Shown here piece by piece: positions 13,561 to 25,655 of a DNA stretch of 64,000 bases. Below the pieces are notes generated by a model, which saw only the letters and a program-made list of their open reading frames with translations, made no database searches and was not told the DNA's origin. The DNA is from Armillaria gallica. Its lineage: Eukaryota > Basidiomycota > Agaricomycetes > Agaricales > Physalacriaceae. Each line of letters opens with the position of its first letter. Within the stretch, counting starts at the first letter, position 1. The stretch is taken from NCBI GenBank assembly GCA_037576215.1, contig JBANDB010000007.1:3813001-3877000 (forward strand), given 5' to 3'. The translations under genes and the position numbers were made by a program.

Positions 13561-13702
13561 ATGGCAAAGTTGACAAGCTTGATTAACAAGATAATTTCAG
13601 TCTCTTATTGTATTTTCATAGAGATCGTTGCCAGTGTGACACCTACTACTACTACTACCATTGTCAAGATTGATTCTCTGCACTCAATCTCAAGGAGGAG
13701 GG

Positions 13703-13928
13703 TGTAAGAGATATGGATTGTCTTCGGACTGGTAACTACATTATTCTTTTCTTTTGCTTACTTATCTCTTGCAGAAAGCTACACATGTGCCAATTTCAGA
13801 CTTTTCCTCACTTAATCTTTTACTTCTACCATACTTTCATGTCTTTGACCTAGCTTTTTTCTGGCAATATATGTCTGACTTGTACTCATTTCTGGATTGA
13901 AGACCTATTGCCTGGTAGAACCTTTACA
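13703..13928 (+). repeat. 3' LTR of element H
   Basis: 226 bp, starts TGTAAGAGATATGG and ends CTTTACA, followed by the target duplication TCCCA. Confidence 0.8.
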
Positions 13929-14099
13929 TCCCATCTAAGATGAACATGGCATCTTAAACTGTCCCTGCTAAGTCAACTTAAGATATTATGGAAATCAACA
14001 TACTTTATCATGTCTCCTCCTGTTTACCAGCACTGTCTAGAACCTGCTCATCAGATTACACAGTCATAGGCACATACATTGCCATTTTCCCATCACATA

Positions 14100-17000
14100 C
14101 ATGCAGCAAATGCTCTGCAAGAAGTTCTCCTTCAGGCCAGCAGAGGATGTGAGCATATCCAGTGTCCTTGAAAAGTTGTTGTGTCTGCCTGATCATATCT
14201 TTGAGCATGGCAGCATGCTCTCTGGCATATGCAATATAATCAATTTGTGATGGATCTCTGCCTTAAATCAATTTTGCTGCTTTAAGCCAAGTTGTCTTCT
14301 GAGCAGTAAAGCTTTGCAAAGCTCACAGAAATTTGGCCTGCTTGATTTCATGGTGTTCCTGCCATCAAAGCATTTCTGCTTCAGCATAGAACCATTGTAC
14401 ATGGTTTCCTGGAGCACAAATCAGAGTAGGCCACCACCAGGATGAAATGTCCTCACCTTTATAAATCCAAGCTTGGAGATTAGCAGTATTGATGTTACCA
14501 TACTCATGAAGTGTGTATATCCAAGACAATTTGACTTCTTTGTTGTTTTTCTCATTTACATTGGTTGTACCATTGACAGGATCAACAGGACCATTATCTT
14601 TTATGCAGACATCAGCATCTGTCAAAGATAGTATCAATGATACTTACCTATTGTCATTGCCTTTGTGTTTGATTTCTTCCTCTGACTAGCCTTCTCATTT
14701 TGTTTCTTGGGTCGTTTACTGGATGGTGGTAGTGCAAGGACTGTATCATCATTGTTTTGTGCACATTTGCACATCCCTCATGGAGCCAGTCCTCTGCCAA
14801 CCAACTGGATAGAAGTGTGATAGAATCAGGTATATGCAGCACTATCAATAATCCTTGATACATCAGGCTGGCAATATGCATCTATGGATTTCCTTATTGT
14901 ATCCTCCTTTTTGAGCTCAGGAAGGCCTTTCAACTAAGTACCATCCATAGTACCCATTGTGAGTAGAGCATTGCGATGAGCATTCCAATCTGTGATACCA
15001 AGATTGTGCTGAAACTTTACATGGCATAATTTTTCCTAAGCCTTGGTATTTGGTTTGTATCCATGAATGTTTTTGCTTTTGTTATATCCAGGTGCTTGCA
15101 GCTGATCTGCTGCTAATAGGACAGCATGCAAGGAGTCAAATGCTGCCCCTTCTTGCAGTATAGTTTCATACTCTATGAATGGCTTTAGACATGCTTTATC
15201 ATCCTCTAATGATAATAATGATGGCAGACCCAGTGGCCACGCTTCAGTGTTACTTGGTGTGGATGTCTTCTTTCTCTTCTTCTTCCTCTTTGTTGACTTC
15301 ACAGGTACTTCTTCTGGGTTTGTCTCAAAAGCAAGGAATTCTTTGACAGTGACAAGAGTAGCTGGCAAAGAAAACTTGGAGGCTACACCTATGAACTTGA
15401 GCTGTAGCCCAAACCAGTGTCTTATGGATTTTTTAAGCAAAGTACACTTGTGCTTGATAGTTTCTTGATTGGTCTCATTGGGATAAGCCTTCTCTTTTTT
15501 CAATGAGAATTTGAAGATGGTGCCTATTGCATACAATGAATATAAGTAGTGCTATAGTCAATTTGAATTATACATACTATTGTTGTTCCAGGTTTATACC
15601 TTCACTGACAAACTCTGCAGCATGATCTAAATCAGCTCCAATGGCGACAAGTTTGTGAGGGTTTAACAAAAGTGCTTCAATTGCACTATCCATAGATAGC
15701 ACTGCAAAAAGATGAATAAGACACTGCATGTCCTGATGGCGAATCTTGATGAATTGTTGTACCTTTCTGCTTTCAGTACCAGTATGGGCTCACATAGTCC
15801 TTGCCTACACTGGTCCTGGAATCTTGCACAGGTGAGTCCCATGATAGCTTCTCCCAACTTTGGACCTGCTCCACAGGCAAGCTTGCAGTTAAATGGTGAA
15901 AATAGCTTTCATGTTGTGTGGACTGCTTGCATGTATACAATATGTCCTTCATAAGTTCTTGAGCTGTACAATTAAGTTAGCAGGCACCTGAAAAACAAGA
16001 GCCAAATATATAGATATTAATGAGCTTGCAATAATTCCAATTGTTTGCTTGGTGAAAGCATATTTCATGACCATGCTCCAGATTCATTTAATGAATTTGG
16101 GGACCTAAGCCATTGGAAAAAGCCCAAAACTGTTCCACCATCCACCATAAAAATGTCTGATGCAAGTGAGATATACTGGATTGAAGTCTTTGTTGCACTT
16201 ATCATGGTGCCCTTTGATATGGCAAAGAAGAATTATTTTAATAGGTCACACAGCATAGTGCTTTGAGGCCTGGAGAGTGTCTGCCTTGAAACATTTGGCA
16301 ATGTGTACACAGTATTGACAGTTGATGTCATATGAAAAGACAATATTGATACTGTTCTTTTAGTCTGATGTGAGATTGGCAAGAAGTAGTGCACAGTGAA
16401 GAGCATTATCCGTTGTCTGTTGGCTGATAAAATAGCAAATCATTGATGGGATAGACAATCAAAAGAAAACAAGACATACTCTTTCCCCTTCAAAAAATTG
16501 GCTGTTGCTCTAACAAAGACATAGCTACATTGTACTTGGGTGACTCCTGTGTACTTGCAATTTTTGAAGCAAGTGTTCTGACTAGTAATGGCCTTGTGAT
16601 TGTTGCATGGCACTTTTTTTTAATAGAAGCAACAATGTTAATCCACCCAAATGTGTGAGGCAAGATACACCCACCTTTCTGCTGTTTTTTGGTTGTATTG
16701 CTTCAGCTTCCTTGAGATAACACTCCCATCTCTCACAGTCAGGATATATTTCTCAATTTCCAACTAGAGGAAGATTTTTGGTGTTAGAGTTAACAGAATT
16801 TGCCTCCAACTTGTTGATGTGAAAGTTCCCATCTCCTATCAACTGGAGCTGGTTTGTATGTCTAAGCAGATGTGTTTGACATCATAATAACAGAAAGTAA
16901 GAAGAGTAACATACCAGAACTCTCATGGTATTCTGTCTGAATCAGGCTCCATATTCCAACCAACTTCTGGACACATAAGACAGTGAACCAGCAAGTTCTT

Positions 17001-17100
17001 TGGCTGACATTGGAGAATGAGTTTATCAAAGTGATGTACTGCACTAGCACAGCACTTTGATTTGATCAGGTTCCAGACACAAAAGACATGTCAGATTTGC
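14100..17100 (-). pseudogene. KDZ-family transposase (Kyakuja/Dileera/Zisupton), decayed
   Basis: In minus-strand order, I read HCLMCPEVGWNME (about 16935-16985), TGVTQVQCSYVFVRATANF with LKGKEY (about 16470-16540), NALHCALLLANL (about 16380-16420) and NIVFSYDINCQYCVHIAKCF (about 16297-16350). These match the order of the cysteine motif, catalytic-core segments and the D-I-x-C-Q motif of KDZ transposases. The C-terminal part is seen at 15036-15536 (166 residues with a basic KRKKKRKK stretch) and at 14365-14637 (SWIYTLHEYG, then WQEHHEIKQAKF downstream of a stop). Frames are broken by many stops. KDZ enzymes are DDE-type DNA transposases common in Agaricomycetes. Ends and terminal repeats of the transposon were not found. 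Confidence 0.65.
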
Positions 17101-18104
17101 TTCATTGCATCCTGCAAGTATCAATTAGGGGTGCAGTTCTGATGAAATACTAGTAAAAAGTACATTTGTGGTATCTGCTATATGCAGGGTTTCAATTCAA
17201 CTTTGTGGACAGTCCTAGAAATCACATGCACAGAGCACAAACATAACTCATTTGTAGGCAAGCTTTTTGATGTTTATAATACAGATCTATGTCAAGCAGT
17301 GAACAGCCAGAAAACATTGGATGTTAACAATCAGTGGGCTCAAAGCATTTGTGAGGCTCCTATGAAACCCAAAAAGAGAAAAGTGTGATATACTTGCAGA
17401 CTCTTACTGTAACACCTATCAATATACTTACTACATATTATTTCCTACTACTGCTAGCTACTGTACTTTATGTAGATGAGAGATTCAATGTACTTAGCCT
17501 CAAAGCTGGTGCAGTGGCATCTGATCATGAAATGACAATAGTGGACAATAAGCCATGGAATTGACACTCTGCTGACTTTGTTCAGTGTTTGATGTGCTGC
17601 CACCCAAGTGTTTTCTTCTCTATACTAAACTATGCCCATAGGCTGCTTTCTCATCTTCATCATCATGCCCTATGATATCTCTGCTAGTGACCCTTGGACA
17701 AACAATGACTGGACATTTAATCCAACTCAGTGATTTAAAGCCAACAAGAAATAGCTGGATGTTGGCATTACAGACTCTCAGTTGATGCTGATACACTGAC
17801 TGCTTCCTGACTATGAGTGACATATTGAAGAGCTACACAAAAAGAGCAAGAACTACTGAAACAATACATTAAATCAATGGCACAAAGCAGTGATGGAGGC
17901 TTTATTCAAGCATTCTCTATTTGACAAACTTGTTCAGAATTCCACCCTAACCAATGAGGATCAGCTAAACAAGTATCATGACATCACCAGAGTAAGTCTG
18001 CTTAATGTCTGAGTGTACTTGATACTAATGGTTATACTCTAATGCATCATCAAGAAATTCCAGAACTATAAAATTAAAAAATTGACAAAAAAGCACCAAG
18101 CACT
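17101..18104. other. No gene recognised; small ORF at 17182-17388
   Basis: The 68-residue plus-strand ORF at 17182-17388 ends in KPKKRKV, which resembles a basic nuclear localisation signal, but nothing else supports it. The remainder has no feature I can support. Confidence 0.3.
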
Positions 18105-18569
18105 ATGACTATCACACTTGGAGACAATGACAATGACAATGACAAGAAGAACTGTGATGGATCCTTTAGCTTTAACCAGAGTTGCCATTACAAGTTGCTT
18201 TTTCAGCTACTCAAATTCTCTGGAACCATTAGCGGCCAAAAGATCTTTGAGGACGAATGCAAGGACAAGATAGCTGCAAGATCTGAAGAACTACAAAAAG
18301 CTGGTGAAGTCAAGGGTGCTGCTGATAGAAAGGCATTGAAGGAGCTGTGGCTCCAGTTAACTGATGATGAGCATGAGAACTATGATAAGAGGGCTTTGGA
18401 TGCTATAAAAGATATTTTCTGGTACATTTGCTTATATTCTTCAACTATTGTTCTGATTTACATCTCACAGCCACTGCAAAGAGCTTCCAGTGTTGCTCTA
18501 CAACATACTGAAGGAGTTCCAGGACTTTGTCAGTCCAGCCACCTTTATGTTGGTTTATGTGTTTCATGA
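18105..18569 (+). pseudogene. Decayed gene fragment of unknown function, alpha-helical, charged
   Basis: A 154-residue frame. It contains a microsatellite-like (GACAAT)n start, then SGQKIFEDECKDKIAARSEE and ALKELWLQLTDDEHENYDKR, a helix-rich charged stretch similar in style to HMG-like 'K..W..L...E...Y' regions of fungal hypothetical proteins. The next block continues in another frame (LKEFQDFVSPATFMLVYVF at about 18500-18565), so the gene is frameshifted or an intron intervenes near 18421-18480. It lies back to back with the KDZ remnant and may be cargo of that element, which is inference. Confidence 0.4.
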
Positions 18570-19082
18570 TGAAGCTGATGCAATCTCATCAGGCTGATAC
18601 ATACAAACTTCTATGGTTAAGATAGTGTCTGATTGATTTGCATTAGTATCAATGTGTCATTTGATATGTCTCAGAAAATCAAAGATATCCTATAGACAGA
18701 CTTTCCCAAGCAACTTCAAATATGGGCCAACAGTCATATTCCCTGTAAGTCTAATTGATTTTGCATAATGAAATCATGTTACTGATTAATATTTGTAGAT
18801 TTACCAAGCAGGAAGATAAAATACCAATTTTCATGCAACAATGATGGTGTTATTTTGTTTCCTTGCATCAATCTCCAACATACATGTCTGGCAGAGCTGA
18901 AGATCTTAATAGATAAATATTTCTATGCTGCATGGGGTATGTGATATCACCATGTTCAATGATATATGGCTGCTTAGCATCTTCCAGTTCATGTTAATGA
19001 AGGTATCACTCCATGTTCTGATCTTTCATATACCAACATTGCCTAAAGTCCAGAAAAATACTTTGACACTTTACAATGGCTG

Positions 19083-19865
19083 ATGTTACCACCAATTCCA
19101 TGTGCTTCCACAGAGATGAGCAAGGTTGATATAATTCTCATGTCAACCTATCTCAAAAGCCACTCTTGTGAGGGTGCTCCAAACCCTTTTCAGTTCTATT
19201 GCACACCAGCTGCTCCACTGTCCTCTACTTCCAACAGCCCTCCACCCTCACCTCATGTCAATGGAAATTTAAAAGCACCTGAACCTGAACCTCCCATGTC
19301 ACCACTTATCAATGATGAGATGCCAGGCCCACAGTCCAACTATCACATTGATGACTCCCACCTAGCTAATCAAGACATTGAAAATAAGGAGCATGAAGAT
19401 GCCATACTAATTTTGCCTCAAAACATTGACAGTATTGACAACATTGATAACAATGACCCAGACAAAGAGGCTCTATTGCATTAATAAGACAAGCATGCCA
19501 CTGAGGATAATGAGGTAGATTTCTCACTAGATCCTGATGTTCAGGCAGAGGCCAGTATACATTCCCAGGATACCCCATATCTTAAGCCAGAGAAGCCAAT
19601 GAGGAAGCAGCTCAGTCGGAAGGTTGGGGTTACATCTGTAGAAAGTGAAGTGTGCTGTGGAGGTCATGAACGCAAGGCATCAACAAGGACTGAGGCAGCT
19701 AATAAAATTGGCCACTCACCTGCAAAAACAGCACTGTCAAAGAAACATCAAAGAAACACAAACAAGAATAAAGATGACAATCAAGGCAAACTTAAAAGCA
19801 AAAGAGTGAGGTATGTTTCTTCTCATTATTGCTATGAGTATCCAAGCCTAACTTGTATTAATTGA
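19083..19865 (+). pseudogene. Decayed Pro/Ser- and acid-rich ORF with basic C-terminus
   Basis: Open from 19083 to a TAA at 19484 (Pro/Ser-rich, then Asn/Asp-rich), and continuing past it with acidic and then Lys-rich sequence (KKHQRNTNKNKDDNQGKLKS) up to about 19820. Low-complexity composition prevents identification. It may be the C-terminal part of the fragment at 18105-18569. Confidence 0.35.
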
Positions 19866-19964
19866 AAAGCATGAAAGTTGACTAATAAAGGTATGTGTGA
19901 TAATGTCTTGTACATTATGATTCTGATCCTCTTTGTTCCATAGATCTATCTATGTATACTACAT

Positions 19965-20120
19965 ATAGAATGTAATATATTTTATTCATCCCAAATGTCT
20001 CTGAGTGGCTTAAGTCAATCTCTGTGAGATGTCTTGAGTCATGGTGAGCTCATCTCATTTTGAGTTGTTTAACCTCTTAAGTTGACATCACATTTATCTA
20101 TATAATAAGACAGGTCGATG
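19965..20120. repeat. CTTAAG-rich repeat I, left part of copy 2
   Basis: Contains repeated TCTTGAG/CTTAAG and CATCTCATTTTGAG motifs like those at 9786-9924 and 25500-25655. Together with the latter it probably represents one repeat copy interrupted by the Helitron. Confidence 0.4.
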
Positions 20121-20522
20121 ATGACATAATAAGCTGAGTTTGAATTTTCCGGCCATTGCCAGACCACAGCTTATTCCGGCTGAGTTTCAACTTCGCCATG
20201 CTGCTATGGTGCGGTTCAAGCCTGTCCCCTTTCCTTCTTACCCTCTGCTCTGTTCCATCCTCCCCTCACAGTGTACCATCTCAGGCAAGCATTATAGCCT
20301 TTTTACATATAATAAGGACTTTTGGGATCTCTCACAGTACTGTCTATCAATATTTGATTGAAGCTCTTCATTTCTGATTTTCTTTCAGGTGTTTTTGCCT
20401 CTTCCTTACAAAGTGTTGCTACTATTTCCACCTCTCCATACCCTGTGATGTGTGTACCACTCTTATTTTTCTAAGATCAATACTCACAGCATGCTGTTAA
20501 TAGGTCTCCATCTACTCCTACC

Positions 20523-23500
20523 AGAGAGAATGATCATTTCGATTTTCCAGCTCCAGTTACACCAGAGCAGAATCGTCATGCAGAACGGGAGCAGGATCGT
20601 CTTCAGTGTCTTCAGATGACCTCCCCCTCTAACCGTCGTGGTCGATCACCACATCCAGGTCCTGATCCTAATATTGAACTTCCACGCTTTAATATACCAC
20701 CTGAGACTCATATCTCCTCTCAGTTGGATCATCCACGTGAACATCACATGCCTGTAGTACCAGCTCTTCCTGTTTTTCCTACCAGAGGTCAATGACGTAG
20801 ACAATTACGTGGTGGTGCTCCTGAAGGACAGCCATCTGCATTTGATAGTACTTCTGTTCCACAGCTTCCTGTAGGTCCACAAGGCCATGGACGTGGGGGT
20901 GGTCGAGGACATGGGCAAGGGAGAGCTATTGAAATTCATTCTCCACACACTGAGCCATCACAAAATATTGACCAAGTAACTTCTGCTGAGCATCGCCAGC
21001 AATCACCATCACCTATAAGAGAGTCACCACCTCTGCAGCCACCTTTACCCCTACCACATCAGCATCAACCACCACATGCTATCCCTGTACAACTTCCTCT
21101 GGCAAGATGTCCATATGCTGAGGTGTATGCTCAGTATGATATTGGAAGTAGAAATTGCATTTGTGAATATTGTGGAGCATTACATTGGAATGATGAACGA
21201 CTTAAGCATAAGTCAAGAGTTACACCGCAATTTGGGATATGCTGTCTACAAGGGCAGGTCAAATTACCTCCTCTTCTTCCTGCTCCTACCATTCTCCAAA
21301 ATCTTCTTTGTAGCAACAATCCATTGTCAAAAGCCTTCTTACAAGATATTAGGCAGTATAATGCAGCATTGGCATTTACATCCTTAGCTGTAAAAGTTGA
21401 TGAGGCAATTACCAACTCTTCAGGACCATACTGCTTCTGTGTATCTGGCAAGCTTCATCACCAGATGGGATCCCTGCTGCCTCAGGAAGAAGGAAAATTA
21501 TCTTATGCACAGCTGTACATACATGATCCAGTGGAGGCATTGAGTATGCGCAATCGTTGCAATCCTAATCTAAATCCAGAAATCATGTCCCAATTACAGG
21601 ATTTAATGCAGGATGTAAATCCATATGTTGCTTTATATCGACATGCATATCTCATTATGAAAGACAAACCCCGAGAAGAGTATCCGAATATTGAAGTGCG
21701 ATTGCATGTGGGTGATGGAACTGATGGGCGACGATATAATCTTCCAACAGTAGATGAGTTGGCTGCTATTATTCCTGGAGATGGATCTGAGCCTGTTCAA
21801 AATGATCGAGACATTGTTTTACGTATGCATGATCATTCTCTCAAACGCATTAGTCAACTTCATCCAAGTTATCAATCTCTTCATTATGTTCTCCTTTTTC
21901 CATATGGAGAATTGGGTTGGAATATACATATGCTCCTGGAAGAGACTGAAACAAGTGAACATAGAGAACATAAAAGGCTTACTTAACATATGTATTATGC
22001 CTACCGTCTACATGATCGTCCAATATTTGAACCAAATGCACTATTATATAGAGGAGGACAGCTCTACCAGCAGTATATTGTAGATGCATGGGCATCAATT
22101 GAACAAAATAATCTCAACTGGGTTCAGAATAATCAGAAAACTATTCGTGCAGATCTGTATAAAGGATTGGTTGATGCAACAACCAATGCAGATGGATTGG
22201 AAAACTCTGGCCAGCGTATTGTCTTACCGTCATCACATACTGGAAGTCCACGTGCAATGTACCAGCTGTACCAAGACTCTATGGCAATCTGTAGAGCCTT
22301 ACAGAAGCCAGATATCTTTCTTACAATGACAGCAAACCCACAGTGGCCAGAAATTGTAGAGGCTCTGAAGCGTACAGATGGACCAGATCAGAAGGTGGAG
22401 GATCGACCAGATATTGTGGCCAGGGTCTTCCAGTTGAAGAAGGAGGCCTTACTGGAGGAAATCAAGAAGGGTGGAATATTTGGAAAAGTCAGGGCTATGG
22501 TGCATACTATTGAATTTCAGAAGCGTGGACTATCTCATATGCATCTTTTGATTTTTCTGGATCCTGAAGACAAGATTCGCACACCTGCTGATGCTGATTC
22601 AGTCTCATGTGCTCAGATTCCTGATCCTATTACTTAACCAATTCTTTATGAGATTGTCACCAGATGCATGGTCCATGGTCCATGTGATCATCGCTGCAAG
22701 AAGGCTGATGGTCGCTGTTCAAAGAACTTTCCAAAAGAATTCAATGAGCACACTGAATTCACCACTGATGGATATCCCAATCTGGCACGTCCTAACAATG
22801 GTCGTGAGTATGTTAAAATGCGTGGTGAAACCCGTATTGTCTATACCAACCGTGATATTGTCCCATACAATCCTTATCTCAGTGCAAAATATAACTGTCA
22901 CATCAATGTGGAGGTTTGTGTTTCTGTCAAGGCCATCAAATATATCCATAAATACATCTACAAGGGCCATGACAGGACTACATTAGAGGTTCAGGATCAT
23001 GATGAGATTAAGGAGTTTCTGAATGCACGCTACATCTCTGCTATTGAATCATGCTGGAGAATCTTTTCATTTCAGCTACATCAGGAGGAGCCAAATGTTG
23101 TCCGTCTTCAGGTCCATCTTCCTGATGAACAGCTTATCACATATGATGAGAATGACAGTCCAGAAGAGGTGTTAGCAGCTGTAGAGGCAAAGACAACTAC
23201 TCTGTTACAATGGTTTGATCTCAACAAAAGAGATCCCAGTGCACATCAGTATCTGTATCAAGACATTCCTGCCCACTATACCTGGAACAGGAGCAAGAAA
23301 CGCTGGAATCCATGTCAAAGATACACAACTATTGGTGTTACCATTGGCCGAATGTATCAGGCTGCCCTCTCATCTGGCGAGCGGTTCTATCTGCGGCTTC
23401 TTTTGACTGCTGTTACCGGTGCTCAATCCTTCCAACACTTACGCACTGTCAACAATGTGGAGTGTGCTACTTTTAAAGAAGCATGCATTGCTATGGGATT

Positions 23501-25342
23501 GCTGGAAAATGATAATGAATGGAGACAATGCTTACAGGAGGCAGCTATTATGCAGTCAGGAGCACAGTTACGATCACTATTTGTGACCCTTCTTCTCTTC
23601 TGCCAGCCAGCAAAGCCAGATGAGCTGTGGGAGGAGTTCAAGGAGAACATTTGTGATGATTTGGCACATAAGCTTCGCCAACGTGATGTTCCAAATCCAA
23701 CAGATGCTCAGCTCTATGATTTTGGTCTCCATCTTATCAATAAGCTTCTTCAATCTCATGGTCATTGTCTCTCTGAGTGGACTGAGATGCCAGCCTCTAC
23801 CATGGACTGGGCTGCTTATGAAGATAACCCTCTTCTGGCTGCACAGCTGGCCTATGATATCCCATCTCTGCAGCAATTAGTTGCAAATAATCTTCAAACA
23901 TTCAATGAAGAGCAAAAGACTGCCTATAATACTGTGTTTGACTCTGCTATAAATGAACGAGGGAAATTGGTATTTCTGCATAATGCTGGAGGTGGTGGAA
24001 AGACTTTTGTATGCAATACTATTGCTGCTGCTGTTCGTGCTGAAGGAAAGATTGCATTGACCTGTGCCTCCTCCGGTATATCAGCAATTCTCTTAGTTGG
24101 AGGGCGTACCAGCCACAGCACCTTCAAAATTCCAATTCCCTCATGTGATGATACAACATGCAATATTCGTAGAGGGACTCACTTAGCTGAACTTCTGTGT
24201 AGAACTTCTCTCATCATTTGGGATGAGGTTCCTATGCAGAACCGACATGATATTGAGACTGTTGATCGTACTCTTCGTGATGTTTGCAATAAGGATGTTC
24301 CTTTTGGTGGAAAAACTGTACTTTTTGGTGGTATGTGTATTTATTTTGAGTTACTATAGATTGTCATTTCTGATTATTTATTTTAGGAGACTTTCGTCAG
24401 ACATTGCCAGTTGTATCACGAGGATCACGGGAGCAGATTGTTGCAGCTTCATTTCGCCATTCACCTTTATGGCCTCACATTGAAGTTATTCATTTAAAGA
24501 AAAACATGCGTCTGGATCAGACTCCTGAAAATGTAGAGTTTGCCCATTGGCTACTTACTGTTGGTGCAGGTGAAGGACTTACCGATGATCGTACTATCAC
24601 TCTTCCTGCTTCTATGCGTCTGGCCAACAATTCACTCTCTGAACTCATTGAATATATCTATCCAAACATTCAAGCTGGCCACTTCCAAGACCATTTCTTT
24701 TTAGAACGAACAATTCTCTCTGGACGCAATGATGATGTTGATGAAATCAATCAACAGGTTCTGGATATGTTTCCAGGACAAGAGACAGTCTATTGGAGTA
24801 CAGACAAGACAATAGAGGAAGAGTTAGATGATGCTGCTACTCTTTATCCAGTGGAGTTTCTTCAAAATTTCAATGCCTCTGGATTGCCATGTGCAAAGCT
24901 GGCTCTCAAAGTTGGATGTCCTCTTATGCTTCTCCGCAATCTGGATCCAGCAAATGGCCTATGCAATGGGACACGGATGATTCTCACATGTTTCCGTCCC
25001 CATGTATTAGAATGTCGTCTTCTCAGTGGTAACAATGCAGGCAAGGCTGTTTTCATCCCATGCATCACAATCAATGCAGATACAGCTGAACTTCCTATTG
25101 CATTTTCACATCGCCAATTTCCAGTCAGATTGGCTTTTGCAATGACAATCAACAAGTCTCAAGGACAGTCAGTTACTTATGTTGGATTAGATTTACGTAC
25201 TCCTGTTTTTTCTCATGGACAACTGTATGTAGCACTTAGCTGTTGCACTTCTGGACAACGGATTCGAGTTCTCTTTCCAGATACAGAAAAAGGTACAAAT
25301 ACTTTGAATATTGTATACCCTGAGGCTCTATTATGTTTATAA
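20523..25342 (+). pseudogene. Helitron Rep/PIF1-like helicase (RepHel)
   Basis: One frame runs from about 20523 to 24330; an intron at 24331-24386 (gtatgt to ttttag, 56 bp) joins it to 24387-25342, restoring FGGDFRQTLPVV. A Pro/Arg/Gly-rich N-terminus precedes CICEYCGALHW (a Helitron zinc-like motif, about 21160). The Rep HUH motif is GLSHMHLLIFLD (about 22530) and the Rep tyrosines lie in KYIHKYIYKGHD (about 22940). The helicase has Walker A HNAGGGGKTF (about 23990), Walker B LIIWDEVPM (about 24215) and late motifs AFMTINKSQGQ-like (AMTINKSQGQS, about 25140) and YVALSC. Three nonsense codons interrupt it: TGA at about 20790, and TAA at 21984 and 22635, the latter two fitting CAA to TAA. All are single C-to-T type changes, so loss is recent. 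It would nick and unwind DNA for rolling-circle transposition. The true start codon and any upstream exon are unknown. Confidence 0.85.
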
Positions 25343-25437
25343 TAGATATTTGTTTCTGGACTAATAACTGACACTCCCAAGTAATAAGCCGGGTTTGGGG
25401 TGGGCCCCAACAAGCCGAAGTCCCATGTCGTAGTCAG

Positions 25438-25470
25438 GTTGCCGGGACCTGAGGTACGAGGGTCCGGCAA
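25438..25470 (+). other. Hairpin near the Helitron 3' end
   Basis: Left arm TTGCCGGGACC and right arm GGTCCGGCAA pair over 10 bp with one bulged G. A second hairpin (TTGGGG/CCCCAA) lies just upstream. Helitrons carry a 3' hairpin shortly before their terminus, though here about 30 nt still separate it from the AT-rich flank. Confidence 0.6.
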
Positions 25471-25499
25471 TCATGACGAAGACACGGGGTATAGGCTTG

Positions 25500-25655
25500 T
25501 ATATTAAGATGCTGTCTTAAGATGGCATCTCAACTCATTAAGTAAGGATAAGATGTGAGGCACAGTAGATATCTGTCTTAAAGTTAACTTAAGCCAGCTC
25601 ATCTCAGCTTATCTCAAAATGATTTTTATTGTGTTATCTAAAGATTTTTTCATCA
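25500..25655. repeat. CTTAAG-rich repeat I, right part of copy 2
   Basis: Contains GTCTTAAGATGGCATCTCAA and CTTATCTCAAAATGATTTTT, the reverse complement of the 9790-9840 segment with substitutions. Confidence 0.5.

Larger units (their letters stand above)
9925..13928 (+). mobile_element. LTR retrotransposon H, 4.0 kb, gag remnants only
   Basis: Two 226-bp LTRs (9925-10150 and 13703-13928) end in CTTTACA and are flanked by the 5-bp duplication TCCCA (9920-9924 and 13929-13933). A purine tract (AAGGAGGAGGG) precedes the right LTR, fixing plus orientation. The internal 3.5 kb holds gag-like fragments and no recognisable reverse transcriptase or integrase, so it is probably a deletion derivative moved by enzymes of another element. 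The LTRs differ at about 13% of positions by eye, mostly transitions, so the insertion is old. Confidence 0.8.
9786..13985. repeat. CTTAAG-rich repeat I, copy 1, split by LTR element H
   Basis: The left part (about 9786-9924) and right part (13929-13985) flank element H and are dense in TTAAGA/TCTTAA motifs. The left part, around AAAATCATTTT, is the reverse complement of sequence near 25590-25650. This looks like a small non-autonomous DNA element (MITE-like); its termini were not resolved. Confidence 0.45.
20121..25500 (+). mobile_element. Helitron (autonomous type, slightly decayed)
   Basis: Holds a full-length Rep-helicase gene on the plus strand, followed by two GC-rich hairpins (about 25391-25416 and 25438-25470) before the AT-rich flank. 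A direct similarity, TAATAAGCYGRGTTTG, occurs near both ends (20127 and 25382). Limits are approximate: I could not fix the TC start or the CTRR end. Both sides abut repeat I. Confidence 0.7.

Noticed and set aside
17182..17388. Nuclear protein predicted from a C-terminal PKKRKV motif
   Set aside because: A single short basic motif in an isolated ORF amid decayed repeats is not enough.
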